A program made the translations under genes and the position numbers. A DNA stretch of 64,000 nucleotides from Afipia sp. GAS231 (GTDB lineage: Bacteria; Pseudomonadota; Alphaproteobacteria; Rhizobiales; Xanthobacteraceae), in assembly GCF_900103365.1 (NCBI RefSeq), contig NZ_LT629703.1:7364501-7428500 (forward strand), written 5' to 3'. Position 1 is the stretch's first letter, and each line of letters starts with the position of its first letter. The notes under the pieces were generated by a model. It was not told the origin of the DNA and did no database searches. It saw only the letters and a program-made list of their open reading frames with translations. Of the stretch, positions 7,860-18,000 are shown piece after piece.

Positions 7860-7926
7860 GCGGGAAAGATGATGCGAGGCCGGCGTTGCGGGTCTGCGTC
7901 GATCGCAGGTAAGACGGCAAAAACGC

Positions 7927-8091
7927 CTATGCGCGTTTAGGGCGCTCGCGGTGCGGCGCGTCGTTCTCGTTGGCTTCTTCCTTGGGAACGACCTTGGCGG
8001 TTTTGCCCGACTGATTGCCTGGATTGTAGTGGTACTCGCCTTCCGGATGTTCGCCTGGCTGCGTCTGGTTCGGATTCTTGTTGTCTGTCAT
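7927..8091 (-). CDS. Small hydrophilic protein of 54 residues
   Basis: Starts at ATG 8091 (MTDNKNPNQTQPGEHPEGEY) and stops at TAG 7927-7929. An AAAGGAG site lies six bases before the start. The protein is very polar, rich in Asn, Pro, Glu and Lys, with no cysteine and no hydrophobic segment, and ends HRERPKRA; it is probably intrinsically disordered. Similar short disordered proteins are common in rhizobia and some are stress-induced, but nothing specific can be claimed. Good translation signals plus a dedicated terminator downstream make the gene credible although it is short. Confidence 0.7.
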   Translation of the reverse strand: MTDNKNPNQTQPGEHPEGEYHYNPGNQSGKTAKVVPKEEANENDAPHRERPKRA

Positions 8092-8214
8092 CTGGGGCTC
8101 CTTTGGTCAGAACAACCCGTTTGCAAGACGTAGGTTCCGTTGAAGGCGTCGCGGAAGAAAGCGCGGTCAGCCAAGCCGTGTTGTGCTATGTTCGGCGCAT
8201 AGACGGGAGGCCAA

Positions 8215-8406
8215 ATGTCTGAGCAGGCTATCGAAACATTGATTACCAACGCCATTCATAGCGCCTTCATCAAATATCCCGAGGGCGACGGCGGTCCGAA
8301 CCTCGACTACGAAAGGATCGCGCCGGACCAGAGCGCGCACATCACCAGGGCGATCCTGCAGGATCTGGCGGCCAACGGATATCAGGTCGTGAAGAAGGGT
8401 GGCTGA
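8215..8406 (+). CDS. Conserved small hypothetical protein
   Basis: 63 residues (MSEQAIETLITNAIHSAF...). A GGGAGG ribosome-binding site lies five bases upstream of the ATG. The sequence is predicted to be helical with a short loop (YPEGDGGPNLDYERI) and looks like a small globular protein with no membrane segment or cysteine. The motif ITRAILQDLAANGYQVV recalls small proteins found next to each other in Bradyrhizobium, but no function is known to me. It appears to be a monocistronic gene. Confidence 0.65.
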   Translation: MSEQAIETLITNAIHSAFIKYPEGDGGPNLDYERIAPDQSAHITRAILQDLAANGYQVVKKGG

Positions 8407-8628
8407 GCGCGCTGGACATTTGCAGGCCGGTAGCTTCAGCCGGTCCTGCACCGCAACGGATGCCTCGGTACACGCGGCAGTTTCAGGAAGTCCGCTTCTC
8501 TTGCAGTGGACATGCTTTTGCAGTGGACAGGCGGGCGCCGAGAAGCGGCTTACCCACGTGCGTTGATTTACACGCCAAAAATTCTCGACTAGTTTCGCCG
8601 CTTTACTGCCTCCTTCCGGTTTGTTTCT
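8407..8628. other. Intergenic region, no feature seen
   Basis: About 220 bases with no credible gene. A weak inverted repeat (CCGGTAGCTTCAGCCGG, near 8427) follows the stop of the preceding gene but has no T-run. The promoter of the downstream membrane protein is probably here. Confidence 0.3.
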
Positions 8629-10317
8629 ATGTATGTCGCCATACAGCCTGTGAACGCCGAGGCTTCGAACGGTCCGCGATTCCAGCCGGATTCCTGCGAT
8701 AGGCCCGAAGCTCATCAAATAGAGGCTTCCCAAGGATCTGATGCTTACAGGAGGCTGTCGCCGTTCAGCTGGAACGGAGGCCTCTTGCTCATCGTCGCGT
8801 TGCTGGCGGCGTCGTTTTTTCTGGTTGGTTATTTCATCGTCTATTGGCGCAATGCCGATATGGACTTCATGGTCGTCTACAACGTCTTCCTGATGAACGA
8901 CGGCCAGCCACAGTTTTACTTCGACCATCCGGCGTATTTCACGATCCTCCTGGTCAAAGGCTGGTTTCGGTTTCTGCATCAATTCGGCTTGCTGGATGCG
9001 TGGAAGCTGTCTGCGATTCCATCTTCCAGTGCGGCGGCTTTTGATGAAGCCATGACCAGCGCCGTCCGCGCCGGGCGTCTGTTGTCGTTTTGGCTGGCGA
9101 TTGCGGTCGTGCTGATATTTGCGGTGCTGATGCGCCGGATCGTTCACGACCGGCGGCTTGCCATGATTGCGGCCTTCGCCTTTGCATCATCAGGTGCGCT
9201 CGCCATGCAAATGCGGATCATGCGAACCGAGTTGATCGCGGCGCCGCTGGTGTTGTTTGCATTCCTGATCCTGGTCCTCGCGGCAAGACGGGCCACCAAC
9301 GGGCGACCGCTGGTGCTGGCGCTTGCCGCCTTCCTGTGCATGCTGGGCCTGGAGAACAAGGTGCACGCGATACTGCCGATCGCCGCACTCCCGTTGATGA
9401 TTCTGCCGTTCGGATCCGCGACGGGCACCAGCACGTCATTCTGGAAGCAGGATCCGCGACGATGGCTTGCGGCAACGGCGTTGGCCGTGACCGCGCTAGT
9501 GATCCTCTGGGTAACTCTGCCCCTGATCCGAACCGGCTTCGATCCGATCGCCATGGCCGCGACCTTACCTGCAAAGCCGCTGTTTTCCGGCACGCCAGGG
9601 CTTTATCAGGCAGCTTTACTGGCGTGGACGGTGGTTGCCATGGTGGCGTTCTCCACCGTCTGGAAAGTGAGTTTTGCCGAGAGCGTCGCGGGAATGTTCG
9701 CGCTCGTCATCGGGCTATGTGCCGCACTTCTGGTGCTCGACATCTCCTACTACGACGCCAACGTGGTCACCGTGATGAATCCGCTGGAGCGGATGTTGGG
9801 CTTTGCCGACCTGTCGCCGCTGTCCGGCGGCGGTGGCGGACCGTTTGCCATGCTCGGCCTGTTGGCGCTGGACGGCGGCCGCGTGCTGCTGCGTTACACG
9901 TTCTTCCTTTCCAGTTCGCCGCGAACGGCGGTTTTCCTGATCTGGCTCGTCGTTCCCGGTATCGTCTATGCATGGCGCCGTGGCGAGAAGCAGGCGGCGT
10001 TGCAGGCCGCCGTGTTGATGCTGTCAGGGTTCGCTATCGATACGGTCGGCATGCGGCGCGGCCTCAAGGACGAATATTTCATCTTCACCGATCCCTTCAT
10101 CATCATCGCCGGCGCCGTGCTGCTGGACCGGATGAATACGTTGCGATTTCACCGGCTGGCGTTTCCCATCGGCGCCATCCTGATCACGCTGCATGTCGTG
10201 GTCGGCCAGGCCGAACCCGTCAAACACGGCTTTGCGCGAAGGGGACCCGAGGGCATCTGCGAATGGCGGATGCAGTACCTGCCGCTGCTGCAACTGCCCT
10301 GGTGCGGGAAGGCGTAG
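8629..10317 (+). CDS. Polytopic membrane protein, GT-C glycosyltransferase-like
   Basis: 562 residues. A hydrophilic N-terminal stretch of about 45 residues is followed by ten or more hydrophobic segments. Just after the first segment comes an acidic motif, YWRNADMDFMVVYNVFLMNDGQ in its loop, and then FDHPAYFTILLVKGW. That placement of an Asp-containing motif in the first extracytoplasmic loop is typical of GT-C enzymes, which transfer sugars from polyprenyl phosphate carriers. MRTELIAAPLVLFAF in the middle would fit the same fold. I cannot name a subfamily, so this is a family-level inference. The start ATG has no clear ribosome-binding site, and the true start may be one of the later codons before the first helix. 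Confidence 0.6.
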   Translation: MYVAIQPVNAEASNGPRFQPDSCDRPEAHQIEASQGSDAYRRLSPFSWNGGLLLIVALLAASFFLVGYFIVYWRNADMDFMVVYNVFLMNDGQPQFYFDHPAYFTILLVKGWFRFLHQFGLLDAWKLSAIPSSSAAAFDEAMTSAVRAGRLLSFWLAIAVVLIFAVLMRRIVHDRRLAMIAAFAFASSGALAMQMRIMRTELIAAPLVLFAFLILVLAARRATNGRPLVLALAAFLCMLGLENKVHAILPIAALPLMILPFGSATGTSTSFWKQDPRRWLAATALAVTALVILWVTLPLIRTGFDPIAMAATLPAKPLFSGTPGLYQAALLAWTVVAMVAFSTVWKVSFAESVAGMFALVIGLCAALLVLDISYYDANVVTVMNPLERMLGFADLSPLSGGGGGPFAMLGLLALDGGRVLLRYTFFLSSSPRTAVFLIWLVVPGIVYAWRRGEKQAALQAAVLMLSGFAIDTVGMRRGLKDEYFIFTDPFIIIAGAVLLDRMNTLRFHRLAFPIGAILITLHVVVGQAEPVKHGFARRGPEGICEWRMQYLPLLQLPWCGKA

Positions 10318-10471
10318 GAGCGGGAAGGCCTCAGGCTTGGGCAGCGGAAGGCTTGTGCGCCGCCGTTCGTTAACGGCCATTATGGGGGAAGAATCCACGA
10401 CGTTAAGAGCGGGCTAACGGTGGCGAGCGGCTGTGCTGGAAAACGTCCGCGATGCTTCGCATAATCGCGTC

Positions 10472-10702
10472 ATGGCAAGCGGCATCTGGACCACCGAATA
10501 TTTTAGCTGTCCCAATTGCGGGTTACCCTATACCGCGACCAGGGAGCACCACCCCGACAAGCATTCCGGCAGCTTCAGTTGCGAGGTGTGCGGGAGCAAT
10601 GTCCACGCGTGGTCGGGCCAGTACGACTTTTTCGACTGGAAAATCGATCAGGCGAGTTCGCCTGTGTTCGGCAAAAGGTGGGGCGCGATCGGCCAAGGCT
10701 GA
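10472..10702 (+). CDS. Small zinc-ribbon-like protein
   Basis: 76 residues from the ATG at 10472 (MASGIWTTEYFSCPNCGLPY). Two CxxC knuckles about 30 residues apart (CPNC and CEVC) would bind one zinc ion. The segment between them, TREHHPDKHSGSFS, and the tail after them, WSGQYDFFDWK, form a compact domain. A longer reading from 10433 adds a poorly conserved-looking leader. Such proteins are often found in Bradyrhizobium and may bind DNA or protein, but the role is unknown. The upstream gene ends 150 bases away with no sign of coupling. Confidence 0.65.
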   Translation: MASGIWTTEYFSCPNCGLPYTATREHHPDKHSGSFSCEVCGSNVHAWSGQYDFFDWKIDQASSPVFGKRWGAIGQG

Positions 10703-11178
10703 CGGACGGCGAGCCGGACCAGGTGGCACGCGTCGCTCAAGCTTTCCCCGCAATCGTTCAGGAATGACGCCCGAGGCCCGTCGGGTGTCGCGCCACGCAA
10801 TACTCGCGTTATTTGATTTTCTTATGCGGAATTGCAACCGGCAGTAGGCGCTTGGCGTCAACGCCAAGGCGGCCACCGAAAATGGTCAGCCGTGTGAACC
10901 ACCATTTACAGACTTCAGTCGACGCAGCCCGTAATCACACGGGTGTCGTGAATCGGCCACCGAACTGCCCAGAATGTGGCGGTTTTCGCCTCGGGCCGAC
11001 CTTGGCGCAGGCAGGACGGCAGAAGGCGGCGAGGACGAAAAGCGTTTGAAAATCAAGAGCTAATTGCACCGATCATAGATGTGAGTATTGTTAAAAATGC
11101 GTTACCGTCCGACAATATTGGCCGAAAATCGTTCGAACCGTGAAATTTCCAGCAGCTCCCAACGAGATTGACTTGCAC
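10703..11178. other. Intergenic region before the adhesin locus
   Basis: About 475 bases with no gene I can support. A perfect 7 bp hairpin (CTTGGCG-TCAA-CGCCAAG, 10851-10868) is present without a T-run. The last 130 bases are clearly more AT-rich than the surroundings (11050-11130), which suits a promoter or regulator-binding region for the adhesin operon, but no promoter boxes can be assigned with confidence. Confidence 0.4.
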
Positions 11179-11943
11179 ATGACGAATCAGAATTGCCCGA
11201 GCGGGCGAAATCCCATGCAACGCGCGTCGGTCTGGTGGGCCTCCTGCTGCGTTGCTGGCGTACTGGCCCTCACACCGGCTTTTGCTCAAGGCACGAAGCA
11301 AAAGGGCGCCATCCCGAGGCCCGCGGCCGCCGCCGCAGAATCAACGCCGGCCGCGGCCGCCGCGGCGGCACCCGCAGCGGCGCCGACCGACTCGAAGGCT
11401 GCGATTGAAGGTTTCCGCTCGGCGAACTTCGGCATGAATGAAGCCGATCTCCGCGCGGCAATCACCAAGGACTTCGGTTCGAAGCCGGACACCGTGAAGG
11501 TGCAGGATAACCCGGCCGAGTTGACCCGCAGTCTGCTGGTCACGGTGCCGGAATTGCTGGCCAACGGCGGCACCGCGGAAATCTCCTACGTCCTCGGCTA
11601 CAAATCCAAGACCCTCATTCAGGTCGGCGTGGTCTGGTCGAAACAGACCGACGCCGCGCTGACGCCCGAGCGCATCTTCTCCAACGCCAACATCCTGCGC
11701 GCGCATTTCCTCAGCGAGGGCTTCAAGCCGGACAGCATCGCCGTGAACACGCCGGTCAATGGCGGGCTTTTGATGTTCCGCGGCAGCGACAGCAAGGATC
11801 GCACCGTGATGCTGCTGCTCCAGGGCACCATGGAAACCAAGGACAACAACCAGCGCATCCTGACGCCGACGGGATTGCTGCTGTTCTACGTCGCGGATGC
11901 CAAGAGCCCCGACGTCTTCAAGCTGCCGCCAGGTCAATTCTGA
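11179..11943 (+). CDS. Exported protein encoded directly upstream of the giant adhesin
   Basis: 254 residues from the ATG at 11179; other possible starts are GTG 11140 and ATG 11215. A signal peptide ends near PAFAQG and is followed by a 40-residue Ala/Pro linker. The folded part starts with AIEGFRSANFGMNEADLRAAI, a pattern seen in periplasmic proteins that begin with a short helix-turn binding motif. It continues as a mixed alpha/beta domain to FKLPPGQF. I do not recognise the family. It lies 66 bases before the adhesin on the same strand, with a hairpin in between. A role in adhesin export or stability in the periplasm is plausible but is only inferred from position. Confidence 0.7.
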   Translation: MTNQNCPSGRNPMQRASVWWASCCVAGVLALTPAFAQGTKQKGAIPRPAAAAAESTPAAAAAAAPAAAPTDSKAAIEGFRSANFGMNEADLRAAITKDFGSKPDTVKVQDNPAELTRSLLVTVPELLANGGTAEISYVLGYKSKTLIQVGVVWSKQTDAALTPERIFSNANILRAHFLSEGFKPDSIAVNTPVNGGLLMFRGSDSKDRTVMLLLQGTMETKDNNQRILTPTGLLLFYVADAKSPDVFKLPPGQF

Positions 11944-11950
11944 TGCACCA

Positions 11951-11982
11951 TTGCCCGACGATCGCACATCGGCGTCGGGCAA
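11951..11982 (+). promoter_or_regulatory. Intercistronic hairpin before the adhesin
   Basis: A perfect 10 bp stem (TTGCCCGACG / CGTCGGGCAA) with a 12-base loop starts eight bases after the upstream stop and ends 27 bases before the adhesin ATG. There is no T-run, so it is not a standard terminator. It could act as an mRNA-processing or attenuation site. Confidence 0.55.
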
Positions 11983-12009
11983 TCATCACCCCGGTGGATC
12001 AGGTTTGAA

Positions 12010-15000
12010 ATGTCCGCATTCTCAGCCAAAAGCGAGAATCATCTGACCCTGCGGCGATTGGCGCGGCTGCGCCTGGTATCGCTGCTGGCGATCGAGCAGA
12101 TGTTGTTTCTGCCGGTGCTGAGCTATGACCTCAGGGCCCAGCCGATAACGGCGAACCAGATCGTCACCGATGGCCACACGGCGACATCGGTGCAGACGTC
12201 GGGCAATGTCACCAGCGTCACAACCTCGACCGTCTCCGGCGCCAACGCCTTCAACTCGTTTTCGCAGTTCGGGGTCGGGCAGGGCAATACCGTCAATCTC
12301 TACACGCCGAACGGCGCGCAGAACCTGATCAACATCGTCAGGGACGCGCCGGCCTACGTCAACGGCACGCTCAACTCCTACGCCAACGGCAAAATCGGCG
12401 GCAACGTCTACTTCGCCGATCCCTACGGTTTCGTGGTCGGCAAGAGCGGCACCGTCAATGTCGGCAGCCTGAACGTTTCGACGCCGTCGAAGGGGTTCAC
12501 CGACAGCATCATCGGCCCGAATGGCGCGATCAATGGCGGCGCTGTCAGCAACCTGATGAGCGGCTCGTTCCCGATCTCGCCCGACGGCAATATCCGGATC
12601 CTCGGTCGCATCAATGCCGAGGACGGCGTGCGCCTGACCGGCCAGAACGTCGTCATCGGCGGCGCCGGCATGAACTGGAGCGAACGTGTCAATGCGGATC
12701 ACGCCGTCAAGTTCGCCGCGTCGGTCAATTCGAATGGATTGCGCAGCGCCAGCGGCATCAGCGTCCGCAACGGTTCGATTCATATCGGGGCCGCCAACAA
12801 TGCCACTATTTCCGGCCGCCTGAGCGCGCGCAGCCGCACCACCACGCCGAGCACGATCTCGGTCGTGGCCGGCAAAGACATCGTGGTCGGCAAGAACGCC
12901 AAACTCAGCGTGGCGAGCAAGAACGCCGACGCCGGCGACATCCGCTTCAAGGCTGGTGGCAATCTGACCGTGGAGGCCGGCGCCAGCCTCGATGCCAGTT
13001 CGAAGACCGGCAATGCCGGGTTGGTCGAGATGAGCGCGAACGGCGTTTTCGACGTCGCCACCGGCATCAAGATCGACCTTGGCGCCCCGAACGGCAAGGC
13101 CGGTACGCTGCTGGTAGATCCGGACTACATCGTCATCGGCGATCCCAGCCAAGGCGACAGCGGCGTCACGTTCTCGAATGCCACCATCGCCGGCTTTATC
13201 GCGGCCCTTGGCAATACCGGCTTGTGGCAGCTCACGGCACCGAACTACATTACGCTGGACGCGCACGCCGTCATCGACCTCCGTCGCCTCGATGCGGCGA
13301 CAGGTACGCATTCGACCGCCAACGCCTATAACGTCGAACTGATTGCGCCAACCATCACGCTGATGCAGGGCTCGCAGATCCTCGCCAAGGCCATCAATAC
13401 CGGCGGGTCCACCTGGACCGATGGCAACGTCTCGCTGACGGCCTATTCCGGCCAAACCCTGTTCGTCGGTGCGGCTAGCGCCACGACGGGCATCACGGTC
13501 GACGGCACCATCACCGGCCGTAACATCACCATCGAAGCGAAGTCGGAGGCGACCTCGAACTTCAACAGCTCGACTGCCGGCACAATGGCGCTGATCGCCG
13601 AGACGCTGGCGGCGAGCTTGCTGGGGTTGAACGGCGGCTACGTGGCGGCCAGTTCAACGGCAACCGTCTCGATCGGTACGCACGCCAACCTCAATGCGTC
13701 GGGAGACATCTCGATCAGGGCGATCGGCAAGCAGGATGCCGAGGATCCGGTGGTCAGCGCTTCAGTTTTGGCTTTGGGCGGATTTGGCTCGCCGGTGTCG
13801 GCGGGAGTGGTGGTCGGTCAGCTTTCCGCAAACGTGTCGACCAACGTCGTATCCGGTGCCGTCGTCCATGCGCTCGGAGCGATCGAAATCAAGGCCGTAA
13901 ATGACGCGACCGCCGACATATCGGCGGTCGGGGTCTCGTCGACGGCCCAATTTGCCGCCAACGTGGCCTACCTGTTGGCCGATGTGCATACGTCCACCAA
14001 TGTGGCGTCGGGCGCGGGCCTGTCGAGCGGAGCCGCCGGCATTACGGTGGCCGCGACGAATACCAACAGTTTTGCCGCGTCGGCGACGTCGGTTTCGCTG
14101 GCTGGCGCCGGTGGCGGCATCGGTGCTGCGATTGCCATCAGCATGATCCACACAACCGCGGACGCCACCTTCGACGCGAATCTCGGCACCAGCACCACGA
14201 GCCGCATGGCGGGCGGGCTCCAGGTTGCGGCGACATCGGTCACGTCAAGGAACGTAACGAGTTCGTCCACCTCGCTCGGCAGAAACCTGATCGTAAACTC
14301 GCTTATGCCGGGTCCTGGCGCCGCCGGCAATTTCATGACGACCTTCATGGCGTCGAAGCTTGGGTCGCAATTCCCGCTGACCGTTACGGGCGCGTTGTCG
14401 CTGACCGAGAGCAATCAATCTGCGAATGCGTCGATCGGTAAAGCTGCTGCGCCCCGGATCTACGTGACCGGAGATGTCGCCGCAGTCAGCCATCTGGTAG
14501 ACGACAGTATCCGCACCAATTCGAGCGCCAGCGCCACCTCGAAGGATAGCGTCAATCCCGCCTTTGCGATCAGCGCCGCGGTTGCCTACGGGACCTATAC
14601 GCACAATTCGACCGCCACGATCGGGCAGGGCGTCATCGTCAACGCCGCACATATCGGCGTGGCGGCGACAACGGAGCTGCCAAACACCAATACCTGGCTT
14701 GTCGGCGACAGCATCGGCACCGTGTTCAGCCACCTCAACACCAATCTCGGGATCGTCAACGATATCCTCACGAGCTACGCCAGTGCTTCGGCGGACTCTG
14801 GCTCGAGCACGGATTCGCTCGCAGTCGCCGGTGCGGTGTCGTACTTTGCGGTCAATACCGCGACGACCGCCTGGGTATCGAGCGGCGCCAGCCTGACGGC
14901 AACGGCCTCTGATGCGATGGTTACTACTGCCCCGCCGGCGGTGTCAGGTCATACGTTGCCGTCGCAAGCGTGGACGGGCGCCCTGAATATCGTCGCGTCG

Positions 15001-18000
15001 TCCTACGTCAGTTCGATCGATATCGGCGGCAATGCCGGCGCCGCGGGCATTCTCAACGGTACCGGCGGCAGCGGAAGTTCTGTCGGTGGCGCACTGAGCT
15101 ATGTGGGCATCACGGGCAAGACCATCGCCGGCATCGGCGATGCTGCGTCGGTTTCCAGCGCCGGCGCGCTCAAGGTCGCCGCGACCAGCAGCAACTTCCT
15201 TTTTGAAGTTGCTCCGACGTCCGGAGCTTCGGCGGGATCGCTGACGCTGAACGGCATCACGTCGATCGGATTCATCGACGATACGACGCACGCGGCCGTC
15301 AGCGACACCGCGATACTCAGCGCGCCCACCATAACGATCAGCGCAGCCGAAACCATCTCGCAGTTTTCCACCTCGGGCGCGATCGCGATCGGCGGCGGCT
15401 CCGGAATAGGTCTTGCGGTTTCGTACCTCAACGCGAATACCGACACCAACGCCTATATCGGCGATATCAGCAATGATCGATTGGCCGGGGATGCGGTGAA
15501 CACCGGTTCAGCCGGCTCCGTTCACGCCGATGGATTGTACGTGACCGCAACCACCACGGGCCGGCTGACGGCGGCATCGGTCGCCGCGGTCGAATCGGAT
15601 TCCCGCACGGCATCGGGCGGCTTCTTCAGCAAATTGAAGGCGGTCGTCGCCCTCGCTGGCGAAGATCCCTCCAGCGGTATTATAAAGAGTGTCACCGACG
15701 CCGTGGAGAAGGCGTCCAAGGCGCCGAGCCCGGGTTTCAGCATCGACATCGCCGGCAGTTCCTCGATTGCGATCGTTTCGCTCGACACCAATGCGCACAT
15801 CTTCGGCACCAGCATCGACCGCTACACCTCGACCAGCACGACGGCAGCGACGGTGGTGCAGGCGATCAACAACACGACCAATAACGTCGCGTCCGGTTCG
15901 GCCGCGCTCAATCTCAGCCTGCAGACGTCGGCCGGTAGCTCGGCGGTGGCCGGAGCGCTTTCGCTGTTGATATCCGGCAACGCCACCAAGGCCTATATCG
16001 ACCATACCACCATCAACAACAACAAGACCGTTGCCGTACAGGCGATGAGCGGTGGTTATGAAACCGCCGTCGGTATCGGGTTGGCGGTAGGCCTGGACTC
16101 GAATGCCTTCGCGCTGGCCGGCTCGGCCGGCGTCATCAGCGACAGCGCCACCGCCTACATCTCGAATTCAACGATCTCCGGTTCTTCGGCGCCGTCGGCG
16201 CGCCAGATCGATGTCGACGCCTACCAGACCACCAACATCGGCATCGGCGGCGGCTCGCTCTATATCAGCGGCGGCAATGGCGGCCTCGGCCTTTCGATCA
16301 CCTATGCGTCGATCGGCGATCCGACCGGCCATGCGGCCGTCGATGCCCATGTCTATCAGACCTCGATCAGCTCGTTCGACACGCTCAATGTCGTCGCCAA
16401 CGACGCCAGCCGCATCTCGTCGGGCGCCGCGGCCGGCGGCATCAGCGCCGGCGACGGCCTCGCCGGTGCGATTGTCATCAACTCGGTTTCGCCGACGGTT
16501 ACCGCCTATATCGGAGGGACGGTCGGCGGTACCAGCGCGGTCATCCTGGTCTCCGGCACCGTCACGGTGTCGGCCGACAGCGTCCACAATGCGAGCTATG
16601 ACGACTCGATTGCCAACGTGTTGCTCGCGGCCAATGGCGGCCAAGCGGCAGCCAACGGATCGGGCGGAGTGGATTTCACGGGCGCGGCGGTCGCCGGCGG
16701 AAACCAGAACAACGGCGGTGCGGCCATCTTCGCGGTCGCCGGCGCGGTCCAGGTCGGCGCCAGCAATGCCGGCATGTCGCTGGTCGTCAATACCATTGGC
16801 ACGACGCATGCGGTCAGTATCGGCGATATCGACCTGACGGCGGGCTCCGTTCAACTGACGGCGAACGACAACTCGTCGATCTTCGGTGTGGCCGTCGGGT
16901 TCGGTCTCGCGACCGGTGAATTCGCGGGCGTCGCTTCGACGACGGTATCGACGATCCGCAACCACATCAGCGCCCAGATCGGCGATATCTCGGTTGGCGC
17001 CGTGACCAGAGTAGCCGCGTCCACCGGCAGTATCGCCGTGCTGGCTTCCGACAGTTCGCGCATCAATGGCTCGGCGGCCGCGGGTGGCGTCTCCCCCGAC
17101 GGCGCCGCGGTCGGGCTGTCGATCGTGTACGCCAGCATCGGCAACAGCATCACGGCAACCATCGTCAACACGATGATGACGGCCGCGGGCGACGTCACCG
17201 AATTCGCCAAATCGAATTCCAGCATCCTGACGACCGCGTTCGGGCTGGCCTTCGCCTCGCAGCTGGGTGCCGCCGGATCAGTCGCGGTGAATTCCGTCAG
17301 CACCGATGTTATCGCCTCGGTGGTCAATTCGGACATCATTGCGCAAAACAACGTCGGTATCGCGTCTTTGAATACCGACGGCATCGTCGTCGTCTCCGGT
17401 GCCCTCGGCGTCACCATCGGTCCCGGCGAAGCCGGCATCGGGTTGTCGATTGTCGTCAATACCATCGGTGGCAATACACAGTCGCTGATAGGGACCGGAA
17501 GCAAGGTCGATGCACTGGCGCTTGGCGCCGGCACACTTACGGTCGACAGCGGCGATCTCAATACGCCGCTCGATCCGAGCGCGGCAAACGGCGCCACCGT
17601 GACCACGCCCAACCTGAGCGAGTCGACAGCCTCGGTTCATGGCCTCGCCGTCGTCGCGACCGCGAGGCAGGCCATTGTCGCGAATGCGGTGACCGCCGGC
17701 CTCGGAGTCGATCCGCTCGCGGTTGGCTTTGCCGTGGTGCCGATCACCAACGTGATGGGCGGCAGGACGGAAGCGTCCATCACCGGAGCCTTGATCGACA
17801 CGCGCGGGGCCGGCTCGGGCTCGCAGGCGATCGATGTTACCGCCAGTAGCCACACCTACAGCGCGAATTATATCATCTCCCTGGCAGCGGGCGGGCCCTA
17901 CGGCGGTGCGGGCGCCATTTCCACCAATGTGTTGAACCGCCACACCATCGCGTCGATATCCGATTCAACCGTGGGCACCGGCACCAAGGTCGGTAATGTC

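Noticed and set aside
7705..7920. N-terminal extension of the RlpA-like protein to 7920
   Set aside because: It would include the intrinsic terminator of the upstream gene and places a signal peptide in the middle of the protein.
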